The notes: generated by a model from the sequence alone, not told the origin. A DNA stretch of 64,000 bases from Viscum album (GCA_963277665.1 OY728142.1:13592001-13656000), one strand, 5' to 3'. Counted from the first letter of the stretch, positions 12,504-24,700 are shown. Program-made: numbers and translations.

Positions 12504-13605
12504 ATGGCCGGTAATAGGAGGATTCGGGCTAACAACCGTTGTGAATATTAGTGTGATGACTGTACTAATGAGATGCTCAATCCAATGGGAGCGGGAATCG
12601 TGAACTTTTTCATGCTTCTCTCTCAGCTAACTCATGTTTTGATTAGAAACACAGGTCAAGAGGAACGTTCAACCCCCCCACCTAATAAATAACAAGTCAC
12701 TATCGAGTGCTTCATGAGACAAAGGCCTCCTTATTTTAGTGGATCATCTGATCCCACGATCGCTGAACAATGGATCAACTCCATTGAAAAGATATTCTCC
12801 ATCCTCTAATGTTCTGAACAAGAGAAGGTTCTCCTGGAGGCTTATCATATGGAGGGTGAATCTGATCAATGGTGGACGTTGATCAAGTATACGAAGCCTA
12901 AGGAGGAGATATAGGCATTGGAATGGAAGGATTTCTGGAAGATGTTTTTCGATAAATATTGTCCGCACACCCTTCGGCTTATGATGGAAAGGGACTTCCT
13001 TTCCCTCAAGAAAAAAGATGAAGAATATGTTGGAGCGTACGAGGAAAACATTACAAGACATTCACGATATGCTTCCGGCTTTGTCGTTACCCCCGAATGC
13101 AAGGTTGACCGCTTCTTTGGTGGGCTGAAGCCTAGCTTGCAGAAAGAATTAGCGATTTGTGACTTCGACAGCTATGTAGAAATTGTCTGATGTGCCCTCA
13201 AGGTCGAAATAGAGATCGGGGAATCACAGGGGTATAATGTGGTCAAGAAGAATAAGGTGGACATTAATGCTGGTGGTCCGATGGATAAATCCAACGGTGC
13301 TAATATGATCCATCACCCCACTTGCCAAAAGTGCGGAAAGAAGCACCCTAGAAATTGCCTTAAGGGGGCGATAAAATGATTCAGGTGTGGAAGCGAAGGG
13401 CACCTAGCTGTTAACTGTCGGCAAGAAAGACCCACAAATGCGACAGAGTAGAGGAATGCTCTATTAGAACCTCAACGCGTTGTTCAATGCTACAAATGCA
13501 AATAACCAGGTCATTTTGCAAATCAGTTCCCTAATCTAAGGGTTTTTGGAGACAACCAACAACCTCCAAGGTAGCAAGAAAGAGATTTTGTCGTCACTTC
13601 TGCCA
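12504..13605 (+). pseudogene. gag of element A (capsid and three zinc knuckles), broken
   Basis: This is the degraded gag of a Ty3/gypsy element, the structural protein of virus-like particles. A start at ATG 12504 (MAGNRRIRANN) fits the basic N-terminus. The retrotransposon-gag capsid domain is recognisable from RPPYFSGSSDPTIAEQWI at about 12722 through the 12918-13190 frame (FDKYCPHTL, FLSLKK, VDRFFGGLKPSLQ). Downstream are three knuckle-like motifs: CQKCGKKHPRNC (13323-13358); FRCGSEGHLAVNC (about 13379-13420), where the first Cys is now a TGA stop; and CYKCK.PGHFANQFP (about 13489), with a stop and the last Cys replaced by Phe. Stops at about 12549, 12690, 12808, 12912 and 13188 mark it as dead. 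Confidence 0.85.
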
Positions 13606-14104
13606 AAGTGAACCCCGACAACAAAGTGGTGATAGGTAAGCTAGTTATTCATTCAAGAATAATGAACTTACTTTTTGATTCAGGTTCTACGCATTCTTTT
13701 ATATCTCGAAAGTTTAGTAGAATAATCCCGTCACCACCACAAATCATGGAAGTAAAGATGTCGGTGAGTACGACAAATGGGGCAATAATTGCATCCCATG
13801 AATATAAGTCCTCCCTTTTTATAGTTGTGGATTGAAATTCCTGGGGAACCTCGTTATACTCCCTCTGGTGAAATTTGATACAATTCGTGGCATGTATTGA
13901 CTGTCCTTATATAGAGCCAACCTAAATTGTTGAGAGAGGGAAATCACACACTATATGGAGAAACGACCCCCAATTCTTTACAAGTGTAAGGGGGAAGATG
14001 AATCTCCTTTAGCTCCATCATCTCAAGAATGGATATTACTGCCTTATGAGCACACGTATCTGGATTAGATGATTGAGTCCAAGGAATAAACCATCCTTGA
14101 AGAA
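13606..14104 (+). pseudogene. Aspartic protease of element A, broken
   Basis: The frame at 13608-13835 carries LLFDSGSTHSFIS, the active-site motif of Ty3/gypsy proteases, with the catalytic Asp codon at 13677. The following SVSTTNGAII segment is in the usual place of the family's second beta hairpin. The frame stops at 13835. The remainder to about 14104 (protease tail and PR-RT linker) has several stops and frame changes. The intact enzyme would process the Gag-Pol precursor. Confidence 0.85.
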
Positions 14105-14959
14105 ATGCCTATTGTGAGGGTATTCCCGGAAGTGTTTCCCGAGAAACTGTCTGGTCTTCCTCTTATAAGAGATGTTGAGTTCTCAATTGAACTTTTACCT
14201 GGGGTAATACCAATATCCAAGACTCCATATAGAATGGATTTTGTTGAGATTGAAAAGCTGAAGATACAACTACAGGAGAATCTGGATAAAGGGTTTATAC
14301 GCCCAAGTGCTTCACCATAGGGTGCACCAGTCCTCTTCGTCAAGAAGAAGGATGGGTCAATGTGGATTTGCATCAATTATCGTGAATTTAACAAAATCAC
14401 GATAAAGAACAAGTATCCTCTCCCAAGAATCGATGACTTGTTTGATCAGCTGCGTGGAGCACAATACTTCTCCAAGGTGGATTTGCGGTCGGGATATTAT
14501 CAAGTAAGGTTGAAGAAGGAAGATGTCTCCAAGACTGATTTTCACATAAGATACGGGCACTATGAATTCATAGTAATGCCTTTCAGACTCACTAATTCTC
14601 CAGCAATCTTCAAGGACTTAATGAATAGAGTCTTTAGAGATTACCTATACAAATTTGTGGTAGTCCATATAGATGATAATCTAATATACTCCAAAACCAA
14701 GGAGGATCATGAGAATCATTTAAAAACTGTACCAGAGACTTTGTGCAAGGAGAAGCTCTATGCAAAGTACATCATGTGTGAGTTCTGGTTGAAGGAGGTC
14801 TCATTATTGGGCCATATCATCAGAAGAAATGGGATATCTGTGGACCCCTCTAAAACAGATGCAATTGAGCGATGGTCGAGGACAACATCGGTAATGGATA
14901 TCCATAGCTTCTTGGGGTTAGCTATATATTATCGACGATTTGTGAGAAATTTCTCATGA
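14105..14959 (+). pseudogene. Reverse transcriptase of element A, stop-interrupted
   Basis: The RT domain is well preserved. In order there are [13 protein letters not shown], the [12 protein letters not shown] block, GFIRPSASP, then a stop at 14318-14320 where the family has Trp ([13 protein letters not shown] to TAG). Next come [38 protein letters not shown] and the catalytic block VHIDDN at 14663-14680, which keeps both Asp residues but has His where the family has Phe or Tyr. [17 protein letters not shown] and the [13 protein letters not shown] end block follow. The intact enzyme copies the element RNA into DNA in the virus-like particle. A single stop and a few unusual residues suggest moderate age. 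Confidence 0.92.
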
Positions 14960-15465
14960 TTTTCAAACCATCTTACCAAGCTAACTTTAAAGGGAGTAAT
15001 GTTTTCTTGGAGTGATGAATGAAAAGAAAGCTTCATGGAGTTGAAAAGGTGGCTTATCACTGCGCCCGTGCTTACTTTACCCACAACTGGGGAACTTTTT
15101 GTTGTTTTCAGTGATGCTTTAAAAAAGGGCTTAGGCTGTGTGCTAATGCAGAATGATAAAGTTATATCCTATGACTCAAGGTAGTTGAAAATCCATGAGC
15201 GAAATTATCCAACGCATGATCTGGAGTTGGCGGCGGTGATCTTTGCCTTGAAAATTTGGCGTCAATATCTATATGGAGAGAAATGTGAGAAATATACTAA
15301 CCACAACCACAAGAGTCTTAAATATATATTCACACAGAAAGAGCTTAATATGTTCCAGAGTATATGGATAGAGATCATCAAGGATTATGACTGTTCAATA
15401 CATTACCACCCTGGGAAACGAACAAGGTGGAAGATTCCCTAAGTAGAAAGGACCCAACAATTCTA
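14960..15465 (+). pseudogene. RNase H of element A, broken
   Basis: This continues directly from RT. The connection segment (LTKLTLKGVMFSW) and APVLTLP are followed by FSDALKKGLGCVLMQ, which holds the first catalytic Asp, and [20 protein letters not shown] with the Glu. The third acidic block reads [13 protein letters not shown] where the family has FTDHKSLKYLF: the Asp is Asn and there is an extra two-residue insertion. Stops are present at 14957, at about 15022 and at 15182. A frame change near 15430 leads into the integrase. The enzyme would remove the RNA strand during reverse transcription. Confidence 0.85.
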
Positions 15466-16385
15466 TCAATGATGAGAATTGAGAAGGAGACAATCTTCTT
15501 ATACTTGATGAAGATAGAAGTGGGAATCATAAAGAAGGGAACATCATCAATCCTTTCACAAATTATTGCTCAACCATCTCTTTTGGAAAGTTTAAAGGAT
15601 GCTCAAAAGGATGATGTGGTAATTCAGGAAAAAGTCGAAGCTATCAAAAAAGGTAAATCCTTAGAGTTTAATGTTAATGAAGAAGGAATTGTGCGGTTTG
15701 GGAAAAGACTATGTGTTCCATCAAGTATGGAGCTGAAGAAGGAACTTTTGGATGATGCACATAGTTAAAATTTCTCTACTCACCTAGGGAGCACAAAGAT
15801 GTATCAAGATCTCCGAGAAAACTTTTGGTGGGATAATATGACGAAGGAGATTGCTGAATATACATCAAAGTGCCTGGTGTGTCAGAAAGTGAAGGTAGAG
15901 AGGCAGGAGTCTAAGAGGATGATGCAACCATTTCCCATACCAGAATGGAAATGGGAGAACATCACCATGGACTTTGTCACCGGACTTCCACGGGCATCCA
16001 AAGGCTACAATGCAATCTGGTTTGTTGGGGATCATCTTACAAAGACTGCACACATCATTTCTATTCGAGAGGATTTCTCTTTGGATCAACTGGAACTGAT
16101 ATATATCAGGGAAGTGGTAAGGTTGCATGGAGTACCACTATCTATTGTTTCTGACCGAGATCCGAGATTCACCTCTATGTTTTGGAAGAGTCTTCAACAT
16201 GCTCTAAATACTGAACTAAACTTCAGTACAACCTATCATCCTCAAACTGATGGCCAATATAAGTGGACTATCCAAACACTTGAGGATATGTTGAGAGCGT
16301 TCTCAATGGACTTTAAAAGAGTATGGGATCAAAATCTTCCTCTGGTTGAGTTCTCTTATAGAAACAGTTTCACTCGACCATCCAA
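15427..16385 (+). pseudogene. Integrase of element A (zinc-binding and catalytic domains), inactive
   Basis: This comprises the N-terminal linker, the HHCC zinc-binding domain (H from DAHS, a second H in NFSTHLG, then CLVCQK) and the rve catalytic core. The catalytic triad can be read: Asp in MDFVTGLP (codon 15970), Asp in SDRDPRF (codon 16153), and the third position in DGQYKWTIQ (AAG at 16261). There Lys has replaced the Glu of the family motif DGQSERTIQ, so it should be catalytically dead. A stop at about 15766 separates the N-terminal linker from the HHCC domain, and a frameshift near 16384 moves the rest into another frame. The intact enzyme inserts the element DNA into chromosomes. Confidence 0.9.
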
Positions 16386-17003
16386 ATGGCACCATATGAA
16401 TCCCTGTATGGGAAAAGGTGCAGAACACCGGCATGTTGGGATGAGGTCGGTGAACGTAAGATGCTTGCACCACAAATGGTTGATGAAATGGTGGAGAAGG
16501 TGAAAACAATTCAACAACATATCATAGCTGCCCAAAGTCGACCGAAGAGTTATTCAGATAATCGTCTATGAGACCTTGAGTTTAAAGATGGAGACATGGT
16601 GTTTCTATGCATATCTCTATGGACTAAGATCATGAGTTTTGGATGGAAAGGGATGTTAAGTCCAAGGTACATCGGCCCCTTCGAGGTTCTTGATCGTGTC
16701 AGGGCTGTGGCCTATCGACTAGCACTTCCACCTGCCATGGCCAAAGTACATGATGTCTTTCATGTATCCCTCTTAAGGAAGTACATACCAGACCCTTTAC
16801 ATGTACTCTCTTCTAATGTGGTACAATTGGAAGATGATCTTTCTTATGAGTATAAACCAGTGAAGATCTTAGATCGTGGTGAAAAAGTTCTACAAAATAA
16901 GACAATGCCCCTCGTCAAGGTATTGTGGAGAAACCACAAGTTTGAAGAAGTGACTTGGGAATCGGAGGATATGATGAAGCTGAGTTACCCATATTTGTTT
17001 TAG
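16386..17003 (+). pseudogene. Integrase C-terminus and chromodomain-like tail of element A
   Basis: After the frameshift the polyprotein continues with MAPYESLYGKRCRTPACW and LAPQMVDEMVEKV. A stop at 16569-16571 (CGA to TGA) interrupts it. It then resumes in the same frame with FKDGDMVFL, LSPRYIGPFEVLDRV and VHDVFHVSLLRKYIPDP, the GPY/F-type integrase tail. The end (about 16850-17003) contains KPVKILDRGEK, VLWRNHKFEEVTWESED and YPYLF, the chromodomain-like module of Tekay-type chromoviruses, thought to guide insertion to particular chromatin. The natural stop is at 17001-17003. Confidence 0.88.
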
Positions 17004-17039
17004 TATGGGAAAAGGAAAATTTCAAGGGCAAAATTTCTT

Positions 17040-17046
17040 AAGGGGG
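17040..17046 (+). other. Polypurine tract of element A
   Basis: AAGGGGG lies six bases upstream of the 3' LTR start (TAATAT between them). It is the usual plus-strand primer site of Ty3/gypsy elements. Confidence 0.7.
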
Positions 17047-17052
17047 TAATAT

Positions 17053-19697
17053 TCTAACGACACAAAGTTTCATTAATGGAAATACCTCTTGATCTAATTA
17101 AATATCTCTTTATGTTTATATAAAATGTCAACTTCTTTGGTTTTATGTTATGAATTTTGACCGTTTCTAATATAGCCGTTGAACAGTGATCACATGATTT
17201 GTATAAATATAAGACTTTAAAAAATCCAATTTATTTGACAAAGGATGTGATGGCCTCATCCAGTAGAAATTCCTCATACGGAGCCCATTTGTCAGAGATC
17301 TGAAAAGAGGTGGCGTCTTTGGGATTCACCCTTGACAAAGCCCAAACTGAGCTTCACCATGTCAAGCTATAACGTGACCGTCTACGGGAAAAGTGGAAGT
17401 TGATTGAAATTACCACTAGAGCGATGTTATCTGAGCCACCCCAAGAGTCTGTCACCATCACACACCTTACCCTTAGGTCTTATGAGGCTATTTTAAGGGG
17501 TTATGTAATAAATAAGTAGTACAATGTTCAAGTACATTATTTTTTGTATATAATAATGAATATAATTTCTAGTCATTTTTGGTACATTGTAAATAGTTTT
17601 TAAAGTACAAATTGTGTTTTTAGTTATTATTTAATTAAGAAATCTATTTTATTAAATTAAGTTATTTTTGAATTAAATAATATTTTAATAAAATATTATT
17701 ATTATTATTATCAAATTAATTTTTATGAAATATAAATGATCTTATAATTTTATGAATGCAATTAAATTTTTTTATTAATGTTTGAAATCCATTTCTTTCA
17801 AAACCCGTGAATTTTTGATAAATGTCGGTTTTTATTTTAAAATTGAAAATTAACATATTTAGAAAATTATTTAGATAAAATAAATGTCATTTCGGGAATC
17901 AGGACGTCGAAATTATCCAACGGTGAATTTTTCATAATTTTCTGAGACAGTCAAATTTTTGGGTAAAAATTAAATAACGTTTAAATATATAATGTGTTTT
18001 ATGAAATCATAATGACCCAATAGTGATGTAATAAAATTCTATAATATTTATGTTCTGCCAATATATTTTTTACCATTAAAATAATGTAATTTTGGGTTTG
18101 TTTGACTTACTTTTCAAAGCATTAATGGACCCGTCAAGACATATTCAACACCTTGCCTTTTTAAATTAATTTCCATGGGAGTGTGACTCACCTCCACATA
18201 AGCAACCCTAAAATTTTAAGAAGTTAGTAATTTGGCCATATAATTTTTTTTTCCACTTTCGTTTTCCAAAAACCATTGGCAAAAACCATGGGATGGTTTG
18301 TGGTTTGGATTAATTTAATGTAAGGGGACCCAATCCAAAATAATAAAGAATCCCCTCACATTTCCTATATAAACCCACCCAAGATCCCACTTCCTCCTCA
18401 CTCAAAGCCCTTGGAGTTCGTACGACCTCTTCCCTACTCTCTCTAAAATCCTCCCATGGTTCCCCAAGCTCCCAAGAATCCTCCCACAAGCCTCTCTCTA
18501 GCCTTTGTAAGCGCACTTCCATGTAAGGGTTTTTTTCTTCCTGTCTCATTTTCGTCCAGTTTTCTTTAAGATGTTTTGCTCTTTTAATTTCAATTATGAA
18601 TGTTGAGGTATGGGTTTTCACCTCCCTCATACTGCCCTATTTATTTTTGAATGATGGGATACCCCTTTCTCTCTCATTAACTGCCTCTTCTGTACACCCG
18701 TTACTATGCCGAAATTCCGAAAGGAACTTCTCTCTCCTCTTTTACATTCAAGAAATACTTTTGTATCATGAATCTAAATTCCATTACAATTGTTTTTACA
18801 TGTATCTATATTACCCCCTTACTGTCCATTTCATGTAAATATGATTAGACACCCCTTTCTCTCTCATCAACCATTTTTTATGAATTCTTATGTCACGTTG
18901 TTACACTACCGAAATTGCACCAATTTTCTAAGCCAATGCCATTGTGTAGTGAATACCATGCCCATTTCTCCATCAAGGGTATTCACCTCTATGCACATTT
19001 ACTTTTTTATTATAAAGTTTCATGTATGAATTCCACATTCCTTTATCGTGGAATAAATGATTATGTTTTGTGAATCAGTGTTTTATGATCCATGTGGAAC
19101 ACTTATGCATGAAATGAAATGTTTAAGAAGGGTTCACCCTTATAGCGCACCAATGCATTGGGTAAAGTATAGTATCATGATATGTCATGTGCAATGAGTG
19201 TTGACTCATGATAATTCATGTGCAACAAGGGTTTACTCATTATTTATGTGAAATGAGGATTTACTCATGCTCCATGTGCAATGAGCCTTGGATCATGCTA
19301 ATTCCATGTTAAGTGTTGTTGCCACATTTCAATGTTATGATTATCATGATTAATCATGCCTTTATGTTCATGTTTCTTATATGATCTATTGATATGCCTA
19401 TTTTCGAACATGTATTATACTCCTTATGTTATTCCATGTGTACTCCCTTACTGGGCTTTATAGCTCACCCCTTTCTTGTGCATGTCCTCAGGTTATCCCA
19501 TACAATGCTAAGTATGAGAGAATGTAGTGGTCATGTAAAGGAAGATTTCAATAAAGACGTTGTATTTCCTGTTTTAAGTTTTTATGTAAAGATCCTAATA
19601 CCCAAATACACTAAAACATTTGATCTTCTTGTTGTATCAAGTGATGTTTTATGTAATAAATCATGTTTAAGTTTGTATTAAAAGCAAGGTTGTCATA
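17053..19697 (+). repeat. 3' LTR of element A
   Basis: This 2645-bp direct repeat of 9350-11992 has scattered substitutions and small indels. It starts TCTAACGACAC and ends TTGTCATA. A TATA box sits at 18366-18373 and the splice-donor-like ATGTAAGGG at about 18531. It is followed by TGAAA (19698-19702), the right copy of the target-site duplication, and then by the rest of B's 5' LTR. Confidence 0.9.
18366..18373 (+). promoter_or_regulatory. TATA box in 3' LTR of A
   Basis: TATATAAA followed by CCCACCCAAG, the same arrangement as at 10662 in the 5' LTR. In this position it could drive read-through into B's LTR. Confidence 0.6.
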
Positions 19698-19702
19698 TGA
19701 AA
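19698..19702. other. Target-site duplication of element A (right copy)
   Basis: TGAAA is identical to 9345-9349. Sequence on either side rejoins into a continuous match to B's 3' LTR around 27411-27430. Confidence 0.75.
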
Positions 19703-21176
19703 CACCTCTTGAGGCGAGGTCAATTAAATCCGAATGATTTAGCCACCCATTTGGGTCTTCTGAACTATCCAATTGTGTGTGGAATCTGTAAACGAATTTA
19801 ATTAGTCTTTTAATGGTTGAATACCTCATATAGAAACTTTTCATTCAAAAATGGAAGGAATTATGAAATAGATTAATTGAAAAGTATGAAATGAGATGGA
19901 TAATATCTTTGTTTATACATTTAATCTAAATGGTTGGTGATGCAACATATATACTAACATGACCATCCCTTTATAGTGTGTATGTTTAATTTATAATGAA
20001 ATTACTGTGATGAATTAAATTTATAAAGGGAATAGACACAAACATGAACCCTTTGATCGATTCTACATATGATGTTCCATAATGGATAACATAGTATGGC
20101 ATCGATGTAAGGTATCACGACATTTAACAAACAATGCACTTGCATATTTTAGAATTGGATACCTTGGATTATTACATTGGATCCATATTTCTTAGATTGA
20201 TTTGGTTTTTTTAGTCTCTACACAAGTCTCTACTACATTTTCTATGGATGGTCTCTACGGTCTCTATGAGGATGCCTCATCCAAGGGCCTTGGGTTCCCA
20301 CACCATTTAGGTTTACATAAAAACAATTTTTCTATGGATTATCTCAATGGACTTGATGAGGATTCCTTGTTCAATATCCTTAGGTCATGACCCTCATATA
20401 TCTTATAATTGATACATCCATCATATATCATGGATGTTGTTTTAGTTTGGTATACATTTACTTTTAATTTATATATTGATTTAGAAACAACATTCATAGG
20501 TTGTTTGGCATTGTTTTACATTATCATTTTTATCCTTATTATTATTATACATATATATTATAATAGAGTATATGGACATGCTAGATTTGTTATAGACATC
20601 ATTTGTGGTGGCCTATTTAGTTTATCTCACAATCTATTCAGGTATTAAATTGGTACCCAAAAAAACATCATGGATGAAAGTAGGGGTAATAAAAAACATC
20701 TAGCTATGGATGCTTGATTTTATATACAAGGATAAAGTATAGCAGTAGTGGTATGAGATTGGGATTTTGATGATATTGGAGATAGATTTTCGAATTCTTT
20801 TTTATTTTGTATAACATGTACTGTGTATTCATTGTACATCATTTCACTTGAATTTACCAATTTTTTCTGTAGTATTATGAAATTGTCATTTTATATATAA
20901 TTATGGATATTATTGACTGTTATTATTTATCTGGATGATTTACTTCCACAACTATTTACATTGTTATGATTATGTTGTTATATTAATTTTCTTCTGCTGG
21001 TTTGTTAGTTATTACTATTGTATGCGGCTCTTATCATGAGGTTATATAACCATCATCATATCATCTGATACACTCACTACTCTTTGGTTGACTCTGGTGT
21101 TTGGGGAGGTGTTCTTGAGACCAGGTGTTTCTCATGTTTGGTTACTAATAAGTGAATTAGACCTGGGATTCTATAA
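19703..21176 (+). repeat. 5' LTR of element B, second part
   Basis: This matches 27423-28900. Shared landmarks are GATGTTCCATAATGGATAAC (20070 and 27791), TTTTAGAATTGGAT (20147 and 27868), TTGTTTTACATTATCATTT (20510 and 28233) and the closing TTCTATAA. The open frames at 20202-20390 and 20409-20648 lie in this LTR; the second is hydrophobic simply because of T-rich sequence. They are not supported as genes. Confidence 0.7.
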
Positions 21177-21193
21177 GTGATATAAAAGGGGTG
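21177..21193 (+). other. Decayed primer-binding site of element B
   Basis: GTGATATAAAAGGGGTG starts exactly where the two B repeats stop matching and resembles GTGGTATCAGAGC, the initiator-Met tRNA primer site, with several transitions. Its position supports the reading of the repeats as LTRs. Confidence 0.45.
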
Positions 21194-23838
21194 TCTTTTC
21201 CTTTATGTTAATATTTGGGGAAGGTAAATAGAACACTATGAATGTTTTAGGAATTGGTAAATTGATTTTTTCGATGTCTAGACAACCCATGTAAGAGGGA
21301 AATCATGTTCCTAGCAGTGGGACTATTTTTCATGATGGTTCATTATTATAGTTTATTATTATTTACCCATGAGTGATTGATGTAATTTTTCCAGTTAGTG
21401 ATTTGTGAGATTTAACACATTTATTGATATGAAAAGAGATAATATCAGTTCAGGTATCATTTTAGGCATATAGGACTCACATGTCATTAGCATGCTTATT
21501 TGTATACTATACTTCTATGATTTCCTCCTCACATTCTTGTATTCATTTTTATATTATTATATGCCGTGTTTTGGTTATGGTGTATATATAATTGGTTATT
21601 AAAGTTTATACATTAACATAAATGGTTTTCCCATATATCTTATTGGTGAAAACTTAATTATCCAATTATAAAATTATTGAGACATAGACCATTGATCTCA
21701 TGGTATGAAAAATTTGTGGTTGAGGTTGAATGTCTGATAACATAAATTTATAAGAAATATAGGACATTATAAATTGGAAAGGGTGACCCATATAACTAAA
21801 CCATTATACATGGAATTGTTATATTCTGAGATTGAAAGAGAAAACATGGTGGCAGTAATATGAATTATAATTTTAATTTATAAAGTCTAGTACCTTTATA
21901 ACATGATAATGTATTATGAATCTAAATAAACTATGATATATATATACCGGTTAAATTTAAATTCTTACTGAATTTTTTTCCATTAAATGAAGATGTAAAT
22001 TTCAACGTATAAGGTCTTGTACCTATATAATTTGGGCATGGTGACTCATGTGACAGAATCCTCATATACCCAGATCATCCTTTGTAAGTGAGTTTTTAGC
22101 ACTGTATATCTATGAGATAAACCTGATAATGATGTTTTGAAATTTAAACTATTCTTGGGTTTCACCTAAATGGTTTGAAAATTTTAATTTATCGGTCATC
22201 CACTACATAAATTGGGAATAGACTACCATATCTCTATGGAATAAGGTCATGAGCTATGTTATATGCTTTTTATGAAACCAATGCATGGAAGGTTCTCATG
22301 TTTTTCTATATTGAAATGGTTATGCCTATGTCTTTATGGAATCACAAATGGATCTTGGTTGTTGAGGTTGAATATGTTGAGTATGACTATATAAGTGTTT
22401 TTTTGAGTTGACTAATATCTATAGTGTTGATGATTTCTTTTTTAGAAAATTTTGGGGGGTGGGTGTCATTCGATAAATCAGGGTATAGGTGACGTGCCTC
22501 ATTTTTTAAAGGTATTTCTAGTGGGAATCATAGTGTATTAAAAAAGTAATGGGCCATTTAGCATGTTCATGTTGACCTTGTTGATAGATAACTCATGGGA
22601 GCATGAGTCAGGTCTAAAACTAGGTGGTGTAAGACATACACCTATTGTATAGATAATGTTTAGTCCGTGCACATTTAATGTCAGAACTATTTAAGATTGA
22701 ATTTTGGTGAGTAGTTGTGTGTGATTTGAGGACCAATTGTTTCTTTGATGTTATGCTTTCGGGTAGGGTGACCCAGTGTTTTTAGTAAATAAAATGAAGT
22801 TCATTGTGATGAGGGATGGCATGGAAAAAATCTAGGTATCATGAGATGGTGGTACTATGTTAACTAAGACACTCTTTTTTCAAAAGATATGGTGGTAGGA
22901 GTCAGTTAAAGGCTAGCCTGTCCTAGATTAAATGTATTTTAAATCGAGAGAAGTGATACACACCAATTGATGAAATATTATTGTACTCATATTCTAACAA
23001 TGATCATGATGCATGCTATGACATCATATTGAGTACACTGAGAAGGAATGTAATATATGAAAAGATATGTAAATATCCTTTCTAATTGGCTGATAAGATA
23101 CCTTGTGGGTTGCACATGATGAGTAGTTCAAAGTAGGCCAAATAGTGTATAGTATACCATTGGTTGTTTAAGGTTGGTGACACTCATTGGGATTCAAATT
23201 TTGGAAATCACTGTGAAAACCATTCTTGGAAAGTGGGAAATAATTGATGGGTTCCATTTATGTCAGCACTCGAAGATGATATGGTTCTTAGCGATGCTAA
23301 TTTTTATGACCAAGATGGATAATAGATGGGTTGTTGTAATTGTAAAATCATTTTTTGAGTTTTCTTATAATATGGATTATATTAAGTTTTGGACTTGTAT
23401 ATAGATCATTAGTTTGTGACCATCATATGATAAGGGTCATGAGACCTTGACACCAGTCTTTTGATGTTCATCTAGATTAATGCCTAGTTTTCTTGGTAAA
23501 TTCTAGTTATAGGTTCGAATATGGACTTGGGAGATGTCCTGGTGTGGGAGTTTTATGTGCAATAGTTATGATGGTCTAAGGTTTTGGATTCCGCGGCTAT
23601 CAGTTCTACTACTATTTCACAATGAATGATTTAGATGGGAGATGGTTCAATCAAGAGACATCACTGGAAATTAGGTATGGTCCTTTGTGAGTGTGACCAG
23701 AATAATATGGCATACCTTGGGATAAATGGATTCAAGAAAATGATTTGGTGACATGAAAAATATTGAAGATGACAATTTTTGAAACAGTCAGTCAGAAGTG
23801 GTGAGACATGGGTTTCTTCTAATATTTTGATGTGGTTT
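21194..23838 (+). other. Interior of element B, left part, no coding domain recognised
   Basis: This is AT-rich sequence between B's primer-binding site and the CACTA insert. It has no gag, protease, RT or integrase motif in any frame. A 76-aa open frame at 23174-23404 has no recognisable family. This is consistent with a non-autonomous or internally deleted element. Confidence 0.5.
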
Positions 23839-24189
23839 CACTACTACAAAGATGGACTTTATCAATGCTAGGAAAGGGCATTAACAATGCAATAAAAGTA
23901 CTATTAATCGAGGATAATATAGGGGGATTTTATCAGTGATCTGAAAAGCACTGATAAAGGCCCCTTTTATCAGTGCAAAAAAAAAGCGCTGAAAAAAGGG
24001 GTCTTTTATCACTAATTTTTTTAGCACTGATAAAAGTAAAAAAAATTAAAAAAATATAAAAATATTTTTGCAATTTAGGAAGGGTCTTCAACAGCCCCCC
24101 CCCCCACCCAGCCAGCACTCCCCAACAACCCTAGGGCATTTAAAAGCTCTCCCACTCACCTTTAACAGTGCTAGGCTTTATTCCTCACC

Positions 24190-24270
24190 TACGCGTGTGA
24201 CCTGCCTCCCCCAGGATTCAAACTCGTGACTTGTTGCCTGCGCGCCTAAGCCTTTACCACTCCACCATAT
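24190..24270 (-). repeat. tRNA-like module (A and B boxes) inside the CACTA element
   Basis: On the minus strand TGGTGGAGTGGTAAAGGC (A-box-like, box core 24267-24256) is followed about 42 bases after its start by GAGTTTGAATCC (B-box-like, 24225-24214). Both fit RNA polymerase III internal promoter consensuses with few mismatches, and the spacing is within tRNA range. The GC content is higher than its surroundings. It may be the head of a tRNA-derived SINE that landed in the CACTA element or a captured tRNA fragment. I do not call it a functional tRNA because no cloverleaf could be confirmed. Confidence 0.45.
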
Positions 24271-24289
24271 TTTTTTCTGTTCATTTATT

Positions 24290-24700
24290 AATATATCTAT
24301 ATATTTATATATATATTTAGTTATTTTTAGTCATATATATATATATATATATTTACATATATATATTTATATTAATATATATATATAGTTATATTGTTAT
24401 ATATATTTCCGTATATTAATATATATATATATATATAAATCCGTATATTAATATATATATATATATATAAATATTAATATATTTGTTCATATATTCATAT
24501 ATATTTATAATATTAGTTTTAAATACATTTAAAAAATATACTTTTTTGTGTGTGTTTATAAATAAATAAATACATATATACAACTTACACACAAACATAT
24601 TATATGTGTATTTGTAAGTATAAATATACATATTTATATATATTTACAAATATTATATATTAATATGTATATACATATGTTTAGAATATATAGATAATAT
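24290..24700. repeat. TATA-rich simple repeat region in CACTA element
   Basis: Repeated (TA)n runs of roughly 10 to 22 bases are separated by short linkers. A low-complexity open frame crosses it on the minus strand (24631-24416) and has no coding value. A short (CA)n tract follows at about 24730. Confidence 0.85.

Larger units (their letters stand above)
9350..19697 (+). mobile_element. Full-length Ty3/gypsy chromovirus-type retrotransposon A (Tekay-like), coding region broken
   Basis: This is a complete LTR retrotransposon of about 10.35 kb. It has two LTRs of about 2.64 kb, a primer-binding site matching initiator-Met tRNA, gag with zinc knuckles, aspartic protease, reverse transcriptase, RNase H, integrase and a C-terminal chromodomain-like segment, then a polypurine tract. 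Integrase follows RT/RNase H, as in Ty3/gypsy, and the chromodomain plus long LTRs point to the Tekay/Del group of chromoviruses. A TGAAA duplication flanks it and it splits B's 5' LTR. The LTRs differ from each other by scattered substitutions and small indels, and every domain carries stops or frameshifts, so it is not a recent insertion. Confidence 0.9.

Noticed and set aside
15865..16128. Minus-strand and alternate-frame open frames over the integrase of A
   Set aside because: They are shadows of the integrase coding strand, which has clear HHCC and D,D motifs.
24190..24270. A functional tRNA gene on the minus strand
   Set aside because: A and B boxes are present, but no complete cloverleaf or acceptor stem pairing could be seen; kept only as a tRNA-like module.
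24416..24631. 71-aa minus-strand frame rich in Tyr and Ile
   Set aside because: Translation of TATA-type simple sequence inside the CACTA element.
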